49,663 nt of DNA, taken from NCBI GenBank assembly GCA_001723645.1, contig MDLC01000021.1, positions 1 through 49,663 on the forward strand, in the 5' to 3' direction. Shown here piece after piece: positions 25,335-35,980 of the stretch; position 1 is the stretch's first letter; each line of letters begins with the position of its first letter. The DNA comes from Candidatus Endobugula sertula (lineage in GTDB: Bacteria > Pseudomonadota > Gammaproteobacteria > Pseudomonadales > Cellvibrionaceae). Both the position numbers and the translations under genes were made by a program. The notes below the pieces were generated by a model that was given only the letters and a program-made list of their open reading frames with translations, was not told the origin of the DNA and ran no database searches.

Positions 25335-25565
25335 ATGTCTCGTTTTTTTCGTCGTCGTAAGTTTTGTCGTTTTACCGCCGAAGGCACTAAACAAATCGAT
25401 TATAAAGATTTAGATACGCTGAAGGCATATATTACTGAGACAGGTAAAATTGTGCCCAGTCGTATTACTGGCACTAAAGCTAAATATCAGCGTCAGTTGT
25501 CATCTGCAATTAAGCGCGCACGTTTTTTGGCATTAATTCCTTATACGGATGGTCACGACAAGTAG
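25335..25565 (+). CDS. rpsR: 30S ribosomal protein S18
   Basis: A 76-residue S18 protein ([17 protein letters not shown], then [20 protein letters not shown] and the tail [18 protein letters not shown]). The start is set at the ATG two codons' width after the S6 stop; the open frame extends back into rpsF but without homology. It pairs with S6. Confidence 0.96.
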   Translation: MSRFFRRRKFCRFTAEGTKQIDYKDLDTLKAYITETGKIVPSRITGTKAKYQRQLSSAIKRARFLALIPYTDGHDK

Positions 25566-25571
25566 TCAATA

Positions 25572-26375
25572 ATGCGCGCCCTAGCTGAATTTATTATGCG
25601 TGGGCGCCCACAAGCCGGTGGAGTCGCTGCACTCGGGTACATTGTTCCGTTATTGGGCCCCATAGCTGTTGCACTAGTCACGTTACGTAAAGGTGTGCAT
25701 GAAGGTGGAGTGGTTTTATTGCTGGCATTAGCTCCAGCAGTACTATCTACCATTTTCGGTGGTGGTGCTCCTATACTTATAATAGTAGTACTGTTGTTGG
25801 CCTATATTTTATCGCTTATTTTGCGAGCAACGGTTTCATTGCCCTTTACCGTAATATGTGGTCTGTGTGTCTCGATAGGTATTGCGGGCATTATTGCCTT
25901 GTTTGTTCCTGAAACGATGGACAGAATGATTGAAGTTTTGCACAAACAGGTTGCTGTATCAAAACTGGACAGTGCGGAAAAAATTTCGGGATTGGTTGCT
26001 TGTATACTGCTTATTAATACCACCGTAGGGTTATTATTGGGTCGATGGCTGCAGGCTTTAGCCTTTAACCCCGGGGGGTTTAGAGAGGAATTTTGTTCCT
26101 TTCGGTTGGGTTTAGGGGCCTCTATCATTTGTTTTGTCGGCAGTCTATTAGGGTATTATCAAGGGGGCAGTTATGTGTGGTGGGCATCTACTTTGGCCTT
26201 CCCGTTATTACTCGTTGCTCTTGCTATAGCCCATAGCATAGCAAGAGCACGTCATTTACCTTTGCTGTGGTTGATATTGTACTATTTTATGGCGATAGCG
26301 TTTATGCCCGCTGTGGTTTGTGTTGGTTTTATTGATGTCTGGGTGAACTTTCGTGATCGTTTGTCTAAAAAGTAG
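25572..26375 (+). CDS. Multi-pass membrane protein of the rpsR-rplI interval
   Basis: A 267-residue inner-membrane protein with about seven to eight hydrophobic segments (for example VVLLLALAPAVLSTIFGGG and ILIIVVLLLAYILSLILRA). It begins RALAEFIMRGRPQAG. A homologous, uncharacterised membrane protein lies between rpsR and rplI in pseudomonads, and the position here is identical. The role is unknown. A perfect 12-base inverted repeat (26216-26227 and 26238-26249) lies inside the coding sequence. Confidence 0.8.
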   Translation: MRALAEFIMRGRPQAGGVAALGYIVPLLGPIAVALVTLRKGVHEGGVVLLLALAPAVLSTIFGGGAPILIIVVLLLAYILSLILRATVSLPFTVICGLCVSIGIAGIIALFVPETMDRMIEVLHKQVAVSKLDSAEKISGLVACILLINTTVGLLLGRWLQALAFNPGGFREEFCSFRLGLGASIICFVGSLLGYYQGGSYVWWASTLAFPLLLVALAIAHSIARARHLPLLWLILYYFMAIAFMPAVVCVGFIDVWVNFRDRLSKK

Positions 26376-26549
26376 TGATGGTGAAGACGATTAATAATGT
26401 GATATAAGAAACGGTGTTTCTAAGAATTGAGATTTTTTTGCGAAAGCAGAGAAGCAGCACGTGGAAAAAGGCAATTTTTGACGTGCCGGGTACTAAAAGA
26501 TTTCGAATAATATTTCGGGATAAATGATTCAACGAAAGAGGGTTGCGAG

Positions 26550-26996
26550 ATGGAAGTTATTCTACTCGAGAGAGTCGGTAAATTAGGTGGCATGGGTGAT
26601 AAAGTCGCAGTTAAAGCAGGCTTTGGTCGTAACTATTTAATTCCTCAAGGTAAAGCGCTAGCAGCAACAGCAGCTAATGTTGCGGAATTTGAAAACCGTC
26701 GTGCAGAACTTGAAGCAGCTGCAGCAACCAATAAGGCAGAAGCGGAAGTGCGTGCGGCGAAATTGGCAGAGCTTGCGGTTACTATTCAAGCTAATGCAGG
26801 AGATGAAGGTAAGTTGTTCGGTTCTATTGGCGCTCGCGACTTAGCTGATGCTATTACTTCTGCTGGTGTTGGAGTGTCAAAATCTGAAATACATCTGCCA
26901 GAGGGTACTTTACGTGAGGTGGGCGAATATGATATCGGCATTCAGGTTCACAGCGAAGTCACTCAAGTTGTGAAAGTCACAATTACTGCTGAGTAA
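26550..26996 (+). CDS. rplI: 50S ribosomal protein L9
   Basis: A 148-residue L9 protein: [20 protein letters not shown] and the conserved [13 protein letters not shown] in the N-terminal domain, a long connecting helix rich in Ala/Glu, and the C-terminal [12 protein letters not shown] domain. AGAGGG precedes the start. It binds 23S rRNA at the base of the L1 stalk. Confidence 0.96.
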   Translation: MEVILLERVGKLGGMGDKVAVKAGFGRNYLIPQGKALAATAANVAEFENRRAELEAAAATNKAEAEVRAAKLAELAVTIQANAGDEGKLFGSIGARDLADAITSAGVGVSKSEIHLPEGTLREVGEYDIGIQVHSEVTQVVKVTITAE

Positions 26997-27087
26997 TGGT
27001 TTATTTGTACTAGAAGGAGAGTATTGTAGTCTCTTATGCCTTGGCAACGTTGTTGTTAAGATACTGGAAGCAATAATCCTGATGACT

Positions 27088-27122
27088 AAAGGCACCCTGG
27101 TCTTATAGTGGTGCCTTTTTTA
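27088..27122 (+). terminator. Rho-independent terminator after rplI
   Basis: AAAGGCACC (27088-27096) pairs with GGTGCCTTT (27110-27118) around a 13-base loop and runs into a T-rich tract. Confidence 0.85.
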
Positions 27123-27200
27123 TGCCTGTTGTATGATGGCCTGCTGCATATGGTTCACTTATAGAATAAAATGGCGGTATTTCTCTTCTGATTCCAAAAG

Positions 27201-28628
27201 ATGGTAATAGACAATTATATGTATCCTCAGGAATTATTATCCACTGATCAAATCCCTTCTACTGAATATGAAATAGTCGCTTCGTCTGTTCAGCCCTTGC
27301 CTCATTCTCCTGAAGCCGAGCAGGCTGTATTGGGTGGCCTTATGTTGGCTAATCATCAACATGATCCTGTTGCTGAGGTGTTGCAGGAGGGAGATTTTTT
27401 TAAGGAAGGCCACCGGCAAATATTTAATGCGATAAATCGTTTATCAGAGGTAGATCAGCCTTTCGATATTATTACCCTTTCCGAAGAACTTGCCGGTCGT
27501 GACCAATTGGACAGTATTGGTGGGATGGGATATCTATCAGAATTAGCTAAAAACACACCTAGTACAGCCAATATTGTTGCCTATGCTCATATTGTGCGAG
27601 AGCATTCGACCATCCGTCGTTTAATTAGTGTGGCCAACGAAATTTCTCGTCTAGGGTATGACTCTGCGGGGCTTGATGCCAATGACTTATTACAGTTAGC
27701 GGAAAAGCGGATTCTGGAAGTAGCAGAGGGACGCCCTAAAGAGGGGGGGCTAGAAGCTATGGAAAGCCTGCTAAAAAACACTGTTGAACGTATTGATACC
27801 TTATTTCGTTCTAAAAGTGATATTACAGGTCTTAGTACCGGTTTGACCGATTTGGATCAACGTACTTCGGGCTGGCAAAATGGAGAGCTAATTATTCTGG
27901 CAGCTCGACCTTCTATGGGTAAGACGGCTTTGGCTCTTAATTTTGTTGAGTCAGCCATTTTTACTCAAAAACAACCCGTATTGGTTTTTAGTATGGAGAT
28001 GCCCTCTGAATCATTGATTATGAGGATGCTGTCTTCGGTTGGACGTATTAATCAGAGCAAACTTCGTAATGGTCAGTTGTCAGAAGAGGATTGGCCCAAG
28101 CTTTCATCTGCTGTACAAAAAATGAAAGGTGCCCCTTTGTTTATTGATGATACCGCTGCATTAACCCCCCAAGACATGCGAGCCAGGATTCGTCGTACGG
28201 TGCGAGAACAGGGTAACCCAGGACTGATTATGGTGGATTACTTGCAATTGATGCAGACAGCAGGCGTGAGTGAGGGGCGTACTCAGGAAATTTCCGAGAT
28301 TTCCCGTTTATTAAAAGCGATGGCTAAAGAATACAACTGCCCGGTTATTGCCTTGTCTCAGCTTAATCGAGGGGTTGAACAGCGTCCCAATAAACGACCT
28401 ATGAACTCAGATTTGCGGGAATCAGGTGCTATTGAGCAAGATGCGGATATTATTTTGTTTATTTATCGGGATGAATATTACAACGAGGATAGTCCTGAAA
28501 AAGGTATTGCTGAGCTCATTATAGGTAAGCAGCGTAATGGTGAGGTGGGTACTTGCCGGGCGGCTTTTGTGGGTAAATATACCCGTTTTGAAAACCTAGC
28601 GCCGGATTATATGCATGCTGAATATTAA
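27201..28628 (+). CDS. dnaB: Replicative DNA helicase DnaB
   Basis: A 475-residue hexameric 5'-3' helicase of the replisome. The N-terminal primase-binding domain begins PHSPEAEQAVLGGLM. The RecA-like domain has Walker A ARPSMGKTALALNF, Walker B GLIMVDYLQLM and the conserved DLRESGAIEQDADIILFIYR. Size is standard and no intein is present. The ATG at 27201 lacks a clear ribosome site and the ATG at 27219 is an alternative. The gene stands after rplI as in related genomes. Confidence 0.95.
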   Translation: MVIDNYMYPQELLSTDQIPSTEYEIVASSVQPLPHSPEAEQAVLGGLMLANHQHDPVAEVLQEGDFFKEGHRQIFNAINRLSEVDQPFDIITLSEELAGRDQLDSIGGMGYLSELAKNTPSTANIVAYAHIVREHSTIRRLISVANEISRLGYDSAGLDANDLLQLAEKRILEVAEGRPKEGGLEAMESLLKNTVERIDTLFRSKSDITGLSTGLTDLDQRTSGWQNGELIILAARPSMGKTALALNFVESAIFTQKQPVLVFSMEMPSESLIMRMLSSVGRINQSKLRNGQLSEEDWPKLSSAVQKMKGAPLFIDDTAALTPQDMRARIRRTVREQGNPGLIMVDYLQLMQTAGVSEGRTQEISEISRLLKAMAKEYNCPVIALSQLNRGVEQRPNKRPMNSDLRESGAIEQDADIILFIYRDEYYNEDSPEKGIAELIIGKQRNGEVGTCRAAFVGKYTRFENLAPDYMHAEY

Positions 28629-28855
28629 TGGGGAGTTGATTTTTGCGTATATTGATGATTTAATTCGCGCCACATGTCAAATTGGTTGTTAGCATGTCGT
28701 TATAGAAGTAGATAGTTATCCCCTTCATTTTTTATTGGATTCAAAAGTCACTTCCCTCTAGGTTTACTGCTTTCACTAGTTTTATGTTTTAAACAGGGTC
28801 GCTTTTAAATGGGCTGTTAATTAAGAATTGTTTTTTATATCAAAGGAGAAACATT

Positions 28856-29439
28856 GTGAAAGTTACATCGGCGTTACTTTTGGTACGGTCGATTATAGTC
28901 AAACCTCTTTGCTTGAAGATACTGCAGCATCTAGTGCAGAACTTGTAGGCATTGACATTACCTCAACGTCTAAAACAGAATCAGGTAGTGGTAACAAGTT
29001 TTTTTATGGTTATCGGTTTACACCAGCTATTGCTGTTGAGTTTTCGTATAGTGATCTCGGTAAAATAAATTCCAGTGGTTCAGGAAGTGGTGGCGGTATA
29101 GATTTAGAATATCTATCGCCAGTAGAGCTTTCCTCTGTGAGTGCGGCTGTAGTTTTTCAGGCTAACTTGACTGATACCATTAAGCCATTTGCCAAAGTAG
29201 GTGTGAATCGTTGGGATATGGATGGTGAATTTCAGGTTACGGCTTCAGCTGTGGGTGGTTCAGGATCTTCAGCAGTGTCACTCAATGATTCGGGATCAGA
29301 TGTTCTTTACGGTGTTGGCTTCGATGTGAGTGTATTGGAATCGTTAGCACTTAGAGTTGAATATGAAAGGTTTGATATCGATAGTGATTTGGTAAAGGAT
29401 GCGTCTATGTTTGCTGCTGGTTTGAGTTATACATTTTAA
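28856..29439 (+). pseudogene. Outer-membrane porin-family barrel lacking its signal peptide
   Basis: The frame ending at 29439 encodes a small beta-barrel of the OmpA-like/porin family: the mature start SYIGVTFGTVDYSQ, alternating hydrophobic strands, and the terminal aromatic strand MFAAGLSYTF. A good ribosome site, AAGGAG, precedes GTG 28856, but that start is in a different frame and yields a 30-residue peptide ending at TAG. The barrel frame has no signal peptide; its only upstream ATG, at 28828, lies before the ribosome site. A deletion apparently removed the signal sequence and shifted the frame, so export is unlikely. The barrel part itself remains open for about 190 codons, suggesting a recent lesion. 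Confidence 0.65.
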
Positions 29440-29484
29440 AAGATTATATAGTAAGTCTGCTTTAAAGTAGTTCAGTGTTTATAT

Positions 29485-29509
29485 AAAAGGCACATTTTAT
29501 GTGCCTTTT
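29485..29509. terminator. Bidirectional terminator between the porin remnant and ygiQ
   Basis: A perfect hairpin with 11-base arms AAAAGGCACAT / ATGTGCCTTTT around TTT. The A/T ends give a T-run in both directions. It overlaps the stop codon of the radical-SAM gene on the minus strand. Confidence 0.8.
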
Positions 29510-31680
29510 ACCCCTTTCTTTATTTTTCTATCATCCCACTGCCCTCCACGTGCTTTTTGAACACCCTTTTTGCTTGAACGGTATTGTGTATTATCATTTT
29601 CAGGTATCAGGTGTTTTGCACTATTACCAATTAAGTCCCCACGTTTCATTTTTAACAATGAAGCACGTAAATGGCCCCAATTTTTGGGATCATGATAACG
29701 AAGAAACGCTTTTTGCAATCGTCGCTGATCAATATTTTTAGAAACAAACAATTTTTTACTCTTGTAACTAAGCTTCTTTAGGGGGTTTCGTTGGCTATGG
29801 TACATGGCGGTTGCCAATGCCATGGGTGAAGGATAAAAAGTTTGAACCTGATCTACACGAAATTTATTGCGTTTTAGCCAAAGCGCCAAATTAAGCATTT
29901 CATTTTCATCACAACCGGGATGAGCGGCAATAAAATAAGGGATCAGGTACTGTTTTTTACCCGCTTCTTTCGAATATTGGTCAAACATTTGTTTGAATGT
30001 ATCGTAAGTCCCCATACTGGGTTTCATCATCATAGAAAGGGTTTGTCCTTCTGTATGTTCTGGAGCAATTTTTAAATATCCACCCACGTGATGAGTGACT
30101 AACTCCTTAACATATTCAGGATCTTCCACAGCTAAGTCATAACGTAGACCTGACGCAATAGCAATGCGTTTAATACCAGGAATTTTTCGGGCTTCTCGAT
30201 ACAAATTGGTGGTGCGACTATGATCTGTACTAAGGTTTTTGCAGATTCCTGGGTATACACAGGACAATCTCCGACAGTTAGCCTGAGTGCGATCGTCTTT
30301 ACAATTCAGAAAATACATATTGGCTGTAGGACCGCCAAGGTCAGAGATAGTACCTTTAAAACCAGGAACTTGATCGCGAATTTTTTCGATCTCTCGTAGT
30401 ACAGATTGTTCTGATCGACTTTGAATAATTCGGCCTTCATGTTCGGTAATGGAACAAAAAGTGCAGCCACCAAAACAGCCTCGCATAATGTTGACTGAAG
30501 TTTGAATCATTTCATAGGCGGGAATGTTGGTATCACCATAACTGGGGTGAGGCCGCCTTTGAAAGGGTAAGTCAAAAACACCGTCTATTTCCTCAGTTTT
30601 TAGGGGAATGGGAGGTGGGTTAACCCAGATTTCTCGATGGCCATGCTTTTGCACCAGTGGTCGTGCATTGTGCGGGTTCGCTTCTTGGTGTAATACTCTT
30701 GAAGCATGGGCATACAAAGCAGAGTCGCTACGAACTTTCTCAAAAGAGGGAAGCCGGATATAGACTTTGTCTTCATCCAATTTTGCTTTACGAAGCAGTG
30801 GCATTGGAATAATGTTAATAGGTTCAAAGGTAGCATTTTGGGGTTTGCTATCGATTTCAGTATCTCGCTTTTCTTCTGTAGATTTAACCTCACAGCTATT
30901 TGGGGACTGGTCATATTCATAAGGGTTGGGTATTTTGTCAATATTGCCTGGCCAGTCAATACGAGTAGAATCAATTTCGCTCCAACCACTAGGAAGGCTT
31001 TTGCGTACTACGGTGGTACCACGAATAGAGGTTAGGTCCTCAATAGTTCTTCCATGGGCCAGCTGATGGGCTATTTCAGCAATGGCGCGTTCGGCATTAC
31101 CATATAATAACATGTCAGCGGTAGAATCAATTAATATCGAGCGGCGCACTTCATTGCTCCAATAATCATATTGTGCAATGCGCCGCAGGCTAGCCTCGAT
31201 TCCGCCAATAATAACAGGAGTGCTTTTATAAGCCTCTTTGCAGCGTTGGCTATAAACGGTAACTGCTCGATCAGGACGTTTCCCTGACTCGCCATGAGCG
31301 GTATAAGCATCATCATTACGAACCTTAAGATCAGCAGTGTATTTGTTAATCATTGAGTCCATATTGCCTGCAGTAACCCCAAAAAATAGATTGGGTTCCC
31401 CTAACCTTTTAAAATCATTAGTGTTTCTCCAATTAGGCTGGGAAATAATACCAACGCGAAACCCTTGGGATTCCAAAAAGCGTCCTATTACAGCCATGCC
31501 AAAGCTCGGGTGGTCTACATAGGCATCACCGGTGACAATAATAATATCGCAACTGTCCCAACCTAATGCCTCCATTTCTGCTCGACTCATAGGTAAATAA
31601 GGTGCTACGCCAAAGCACTCCGCCCAGTATTTTGGGTAATGGAACAGATTTGGAGCTTGGACTAAATTGTCTTTAGACAT
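29497..31680 (-). CDS. YgiQ family radical SAM protein
   Basis: A 727-residue cytoplasmic radical-SAM protein of the YgiQ/UPF0313 family. The iron-sulfur motif is in [20 protein letters not shown] (Cx3Cx2C), and the N-terminal cobalamin-like part contains [17 protein letters not shown]. The C-terminal region has the conserved [18 protein letters not shown] and [20 protein letters not shown]. The biochemical role is unknown. It is a single gene, convergent with the porin remnant and divergent from panC. Confidence 0.88.
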   Translation of the reverse strand: MSKDNLVQAPNLFHYPKYWAECFGVAPYLPMSRAEMEALGWDSCDIIIVTGDAYVDHPSFGMAVIGRFLESQGFRVGIISQPNWRNTNDFKRLGEPNLFFGVTAGNMDSMINKYTADLKVRNDDAYTAHGESGKRPDRAVTVYSQRCKEAYKSTPVIIGGIEASLRRIAQYDYWSNEVRRSILIDSTADMLLYGNAERAIAEIAHQLAHGRTIEDLTSIRGTTVVRKSLPSGWSEIDSTRIDWPGNIDKIPNPYEYDQSPNSCEVKSTEEKRDTEIDSKPQNATFEPINIIPMPLLRKAKLDEDKVYIRLPSFEKVRSDSALYAHASRVLHQEANPHNARPLVQKHGHREIWVNPPPIPLKTEEIDGVFDLPFQRRPHPSYGDTNIPAYEMIQTSVNIMRGCFGGCTFCSITEHEGRIIQSRSEQSVLREIEKIRDQVPGFKGTISDLGGPTANMYFLNCKDDRTQANCRRLSCVYPGICKNLSTDHSRTTNLYREARKIPGIKRIAIASGLRYDLAVEDPEYVKELVTHHVGGYLKIAPEHTEGQTLSMMMKPSMGTYDTFKQMFDQYSKEAGKKQYLIPYFIAAHPGCDENEMLNLALWLKRNKFRVDQVQTFYPSPMALATAMYHSQRNPLKKLSYKSKKLFVSKNIDQRRLQKAFLRYHDPKNWGHLRASLLKMKRGDLIGNSAKHLIPENDNTQYRSSKKGVQKARGGQWDDRKIKKGVKGT

Positions 31681-31854
31681 GGTGAAAGTCTTTTTGTTAA
31701 TGAGTACTAAAACAGCACCATTTTCTCATAGCTTAGGGCTAAAAAGCGAGACGCCCGATGTGCATGAACATTGCTCCTTTTGCTATAGATTTTTTGTATT
31801 AAAAGGCCTGGTATTTTGATTATCCCACATTAGATGTTTCTCTCTATAGCTTTC

Positions 31855-31883
31855 TTGAGTCTCCTGTTGCAAACGTGTATGAT
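31855..31883 (+). promoter_or_regulatory. Promoter of panC-panD
   Basis: TTGAGT (31855-31860), 17-base spacer, TATGAT (31878-31883). Transcription would start near 31890, about 25 bases before panC. Confidence 0.65.
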
Positions 31884-31914
31884 CCCGCCTCACTCACCAG
31901 TCCTTTGAATTACC

Positions 31915-32778
31915 ATGCATATATTTCGTCATATCTCTTCATTACGTGAGGCTCTTCTGGCTGAGCGACAGCAGGGTAAACGCATTGGCTTTGTGCCAAC
32001 GATGGGTAATTTACATCAGGGGCATCTGGCTTTGATGAAAAAAGCCAAGTCACGTTGTGAAATAGCGGTAGCAAGCATTTTTGTTAATCGTCTTCAGTTT
32101 GGACTGAACGAGGATTGGGATCAGTATCCGAGGACATTTGAGTCCGATTGTCAGCAACTGAATGCCGTTCATTGTGACTATCTATTTTTTCCTGAAGAAC
32201 GAGAAATTTATCCTAATGGTATGGACGGTCAAACTCGGGTTATTGTGCCGACAATGACGGATATGCTCTGTGGGGCCAGTCGGCCTGGGCATTTCGAAGG
32301 GGTAACAACAGTGGTAAGCAAATTGTTTAATATTGTTCAACCCGATGAAGCTGTTTTCGGTTTAAAAGATTTTCAGCAGATTGCGGTTATTCGCCATATG
32401 GTTGAAGATCTTTGTATTCCGGTTGAGATAATAGCAGGAGATATTGTTCGTGAGGCTGATGGCTTAGCCATGAGCTCTCGTAATCATTACCTCACAGAGT
32501 CAGAGAGATCTCGAGCCAATCAACTGAATAAGACACTTAACTGGGTTAAGGCGCAAATTGTGGCAGGAGATAGGGATTATGTGGAACTTGAAACTGAGGC
32601 CCAATCGCAAATTATAGCCGCAGGCTTTCGGGTAGATTACTTGCAGGTATGTAGTAGTGATATGCTAACACCTGCAGCCTTGGATGATACTAGGCTAACA
32701 GTATTAGGAGCTATGTATACTGAGGCAGCACGATTAATTGATAATGTATCTTTAGAACTGCCTATGAGCAACCCCTAA
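31915..32778 (+). CDS. panC: Pantothenate synthetase PanC
   Basis: A 287-residue ATP-dependent ligase joining pantoate and beta-alanine. The nucleotidyltransferase HIGH-type motif appears in [18 protein letters not shown], and [19 protein letters not shown] plus [11 protein letters not shown] are the conserved ATP and pantoate sites. The partner gene panD, making beta-alanine, follows after 44 bases. No panB is visible in the window. Confidence 0.96.
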   Translation: MHIFRHISSLREALLAERQQGKRIGFVPTMGNLHQGHLALMKKAKSRCEIAVASIFVNRLQFGLNEDWDQYPRTFESDCQQLNAVHCDYLFFPEEREIYPNGMDGQTRVIVPTMTDMLCGASRPGHFEGVTTVVSKLFNIVQPDEAVFGLKDFQQIAVIRHMVEDLCIPVEIIAGDIVREADGLAMSSRNHYLTESERSRANQLNKTLNWVKAQIVAGDRDYVELETEAQSQIIAAGFRVDYLQVCSSDMLTPAALDDTRLTVLGAMYTEAARLIDNVSLELPMSNP

Positions 32779-32822
32779 TGTTTTCCATCCATAGTTTTTT
32801 CATAGATAGAGGTTGAGTTGAT

Positions 32823-33203
32823 ATGTTAACAACCGTGTTAAAGGGAAAATTACACATGGCATGTGTGACGCAGGCCGAGTTGTGGTATGACGGCTCCTGT
32901 GCCATTGATGCAGATTTGGTGAAATTGGCCGGGTTGTATGAATTTGAGCAGATTGATATTTATAATGTCAGTAATGGTGAGCGTTTTACCACTTATGTTA
33001 TTTTAGCCGAGGCAGGTTCAGGTACTATTTCCTTAAATGGCGCTGCGGCGCGTAAAGTGCAGTTAGGTGACCGTATTATTATTGCTGCTTACGGTCAATG
33101 TGATGAAGCTAAACTAGCTGATTTTAAGCCCCGTCTTGTTTATCTGAATGAAGATAATACTGTTGAACGCACAATGAATAGTATCCCTGTTCAAGTTGCC
33201 TAA
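32823..33203 (+). CDS. panD: Aspartate 1-decarboxylase PanD
   Basis: A 126-residue proenzyme that self-cleaves between Gly24 and Ser25 (WYDGSCAID) to create the pyruvoyl cofactor, then decarboxylates aspartate to beta-alanine for pantothenate. [19 protein letters not shown] is the conserved C-terminal part. AGAGG precedes the start. It forms an operon with panC. Confidence 0.96.
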   Translation: MLTTVLKGKLHMACVTQAELWYDGSCAIDADLVKLAGLYEFEQIDIYNVSNGERFTTYVILAEAGSGTISLNGAAARKVQLGDRIIIAAYGQCDEAKLADFKPRLVYLNEDNTVERTMNSIPVQVA

Positions 33204-33325
33204 GTTATTATCATCAAGTCACTTTACTTTGCCGCTCTTGCGTGCGAATCTTTTTTTTCATATGTGCATACGCATCATTTTAATAGAGTGTGTCCATAAA
33301 CAGATATTTTAATTTGAGAGATTTT

Positions 33326-34771
33326 ATGCAACGACGTACAAAAATAGTAGCCACCTTAGGGCCTGCAACCGATGAAACCGGTGTACTCGAAAAACTGATT
33401 GTCGCAGGTGTCAATGTAGTCCGTTTAAACTTTTCCCATGGAAGTGCTGAAGAACATAAAAAGCGAGCGCAACAGGTTCGTTTGTTAGCGAAGAAACATC
33501 ATCAACACGTTGCTGTATTGGGAGACCTGCAAGGGCCTAAGATCCGCATTTCCCGTTTCGCTAATGGACCGATTAGTTTGAAATTAGGTGACAAATTCAC
33601 TCTTGATGCCGAAATGGGCAAAGAAGAAGGCCATCAACAGGCGGTAGGCATTGATTATAAAGAGTTGCCTAATGATTGTATGGTTGGCGATTTACTGTTG
33701 CTGAATGATGGACGAGTAGTGTTGAAAGTTGAAAACATTAAAGGTAAGAAAATTTATTGCACTACCGAAGTGGCTGGAACCTTATCGAATAATAAAGGCA
33801 TCAATCGTCAAGGTGGTGGTTTATCTGCTCCTGCATTGACAGAAAAAGATATACAAGATATTGGCCTGGCTGCAAAAATAGATGTGGATTATCTGGCTGT
33901 ATCTTTTCCTCGATGTGCGGAAGATATTATCAACGCCCGTCGTTTGTTAAATGATGTAGGAGGTCATGCAGGCATCATTGCTAAAATTGAACGTGCCGAA
34001 GTGGTAATTAATGATGAGAGCCTAGATTCAGTGATCCGTGCATCAGATGCTGTAATGGTGGCGCGGGGTGATTTAGGGGTGGAAATTGGTGATGCTGAGT
34101 TAGTGGTTGTACAGAAACGAATTATTAGTCGTGCACGGAATATGAATAAGTGTGTGATTACTGCAACGCAAATGATGGAATCCATGATTAACAGTCCGTT
34201 ACCTACACGAGCAGAGGTGTTCGATGTAGCTAATGCGGTACTGGATGGAACCGATGCAGTGATGTTATCGGGAGAAACTGCTGCCGGGAAGTTTCCGGTA
34301 GAGACAGTTAAAGCGATGACCCGAGCAATCGGTGGCGCGGAAATTGATCCCAGTGTACGCCGCTCCATGCACCGTTTGTCGAAGCAGTTCCATGCCGTAG
34401 ATGAATCTATAGGCTTAGCTGCAATGTATACGGCAAACCACTTAAAAGGCGTTAAGGCGATTATTGCATTTACCGAAAGCGGTTCAACCACGTTATTAAT
34501 GTCCAGAATTAATTCTTTTTTGCCTATTTATGCGTTTTCCCGAGCACCCAAAACCCAGGCTCGGGTGGCATTATTTTTGGGGGTAGAGTCGGTACCTTTT
34601 GATAATCACGACATAACCTCAAATGAAACCAACCTGAAAGCCATTGAAAAGCTAAGAGAAAAAGGTATTGTCGAAGAGGGAGACTTGGTGATTATCACCA
34701 AGGGTGACCATGATAATCTCCAGGGAGGTACAAATGGTATGAAAATTCTGCGTGTGGGCCCTGAGAAATAA
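33326..34771 (+). CDS. pyk: Pyruvate kinase
   Basis: A 481-residue glycolytic enzyme converting phosphoenolpyruvate and ADP to pyruvate and [15 protein letters not shown] and [12 protein letters not shown] are at the N-terminus. The catalytic [10 protein letters not shown], the [12 protein letters not shown] loop and [10 protein letters not shown] follow. The ATG at 33326 has GAGAG upstream and matches family N-termini; the in-frame GTG at 33290 adds an unlikely 12-residue leader. I cannot tell PykA from PykF type with certainty; the sequence looks closest to PykA. Confidence 0.93.
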   Translation: MQRRTKIVATLGPATDETGVLEKLIVAGVNVVRLNFSHGSAEEHKKRAQQVRLLAKKHHQHVAVLGDLQGPKIRISRFANGPISLKLGDKFTLDAEMGKEEGHQQAVGIDYKELPNDCMVGDLLLLNDGRVVLKVENIKGKKIYCTTEVAGTLSNNKGINRQGGGLSAPALTEKDIQDIGLAAKIDVDYLAVSFPRCAEDIINARRLLNDVGGHAGIIAKIERAEVVINDESLDSVIRASDAVMVARGDLGVEIGDAELVVVQKRIISRARNMNKCVITATQMMESMINSPLPTRAEVFDVANAVLDGTDAVMLSGETAAGKFPVETVKAMTRAIGGAEIDPSVRRSMHRLSKQFHAVDESIGLAAMYTANHLKGVKAIIAFTESGSTTLLMSRINSFLPIYAFSRAPKTQARVALFLGVESVPFDNHDITSNETNLKAIEKLREKGIVEEGDLVIITKGDHDNLQGGTNGMKILRVGPEK

Positions 34772-35017
34772 ACAGTCTGTTCGCTTAAATTGATAATAAA
34801 TCACATGCTAATCATCGGATGTTACAGATGTTTTTTCTGTACACATGCATCTTCGCTCATCCCAATCGAGGTTTAAAGAAAGTGCAGTTTCAGGTAGGCA
34901 TTCGTGTACTGTTTTTTAATCTCAGACACAGACAAATGATGACGTTGGATATTTCAAAAATTAATGTGTTTTGCCTGCCGAGGATAACGCCTTGAATAAA
35001 AATAGTTTAGAGGGTGT

Positions 35018-35971
35018 TCATTTAATTAAGTAGGGGGAAGGTATACCATTGACAGACAACCTACTTTTTGTTGCTTTTATTGTCTGTTTATCCGTTATAG
35101 GGCCTACATGTACTCGATGCCAATGGTTATCCCCAGTAATAACCGTTACCGGAACGGTTAATATTTTTGCTAACTTATCCTTTAATCTATCAGCACTGCT
35201 TTTCTGTTTAAAAGTACCGACTTGCAAGGTTATTGGTGGAATAGTTGTTTTTTCTACTACAGGAATAGACGCAGAGCTGGCGAGGGCGATGGGATCAGTT
35301 TTTTTCACTGAAGGTAATCCAGCAGAAGTTGGCATATTAGGCAAGGATACTGAAGTTACCGGAAATGTGGAGGAAGAAGACTCAATATGGGGATGACTGA
35401 CAAAACTATTCGGCGTCACATCAATCACCTCTACTAAAGCAACACCACTGTCAGCAAAACCCAACTTTTTAGCCGCAGCATAACTAAGATCAATAATTCG
35501 ATCCGAGTGAAATGGACCTCGGTCATTGACTCGAACAACAACACTCGTATTACTATGAACATTCGTTACTCTTACGTAACTTGGAATAGGTAGGGTTTTA
35601 TGTGCCGCAGTCATTTGCCACATATCGTAAACCTCACCATTAGCGGTGTTACGTCCATGAAACTTAGTGCCATACCAAGAAGCATAGCCGCGTTTCTGGT
35701 AACCTTTACTATCAGGTAATAGTGTATAGGTCTTATTGAAAACGGTATAAGGCGATTTATTACCAGCTTGAGTACGAACAACAGGTTGAGGGATGACATC
35801 AGGTATTTTTGACACATCTCTGTCAACACTTGGGGCATCATCCTGAGTAGGTGTTGAATCAATTTCAACAGGAGCAACACCAACGGTTGTCGAGCAAGCT
35901 CCGACCAATAAGGTTAATACAACAATGACAACAAAATAATATCTACGACAGCAACTCATCCAGTAATTCAT
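35018..35971 (-). CDS. rlpA: Septal lytic transglycosylase-family lipoprotein RlpA
   Basis: A 317-residue outer-membrane lipoprotein. The lipobox LVGAC lies near residue 26. The double-psi beta-barrel catalytic domain is seen in GYASWYGTKFHGRNTANGE and VVVRVNDRGPFHSDRIIDLS, and a C-terminal SPOR domain begins ITLQVGTFKQKSSADRLKDK. In pseudomonads RlpA digests stem-less glycan at the septum. It is the last gene of the rodA-mrdA cluster and lies ten bases after the broken mltB, so it may rely on the same transcript. The 34772-35017 gap towards pyk holds nothing recognisable. Confidence 0.93.
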   Translation of the reverse strand: MNYWMSCCRRYYFVVIVVLTLLVGACSTTVGVAPVEIDSTPTQDDAPSVDRDVSKIPDVIPQPVVRTQAGNKSPYTVFNKTYTLLPDSKGYQKRGYASWYGTKFHGRNTANGEVYDMWQMTAAHKTLPIPSYVRVTNVHSNTSVVVRVNDRGPFHSDRIIDLSYAAAKKLGFADSGVALVEVIDVTPNSFVSHPHIESSSSTFPVTSVSLPNMPTSAGLPSVKKTDPIALASSASIPVVEKTTIPPITLQVGTFKQKSSADRLKDKLAKILTVPVTVITGDNHWHRVHVGPITDKQTIKATKSRLSVNGIPSPYLIK

Positions 35972-35980
35972 AATGAATGA

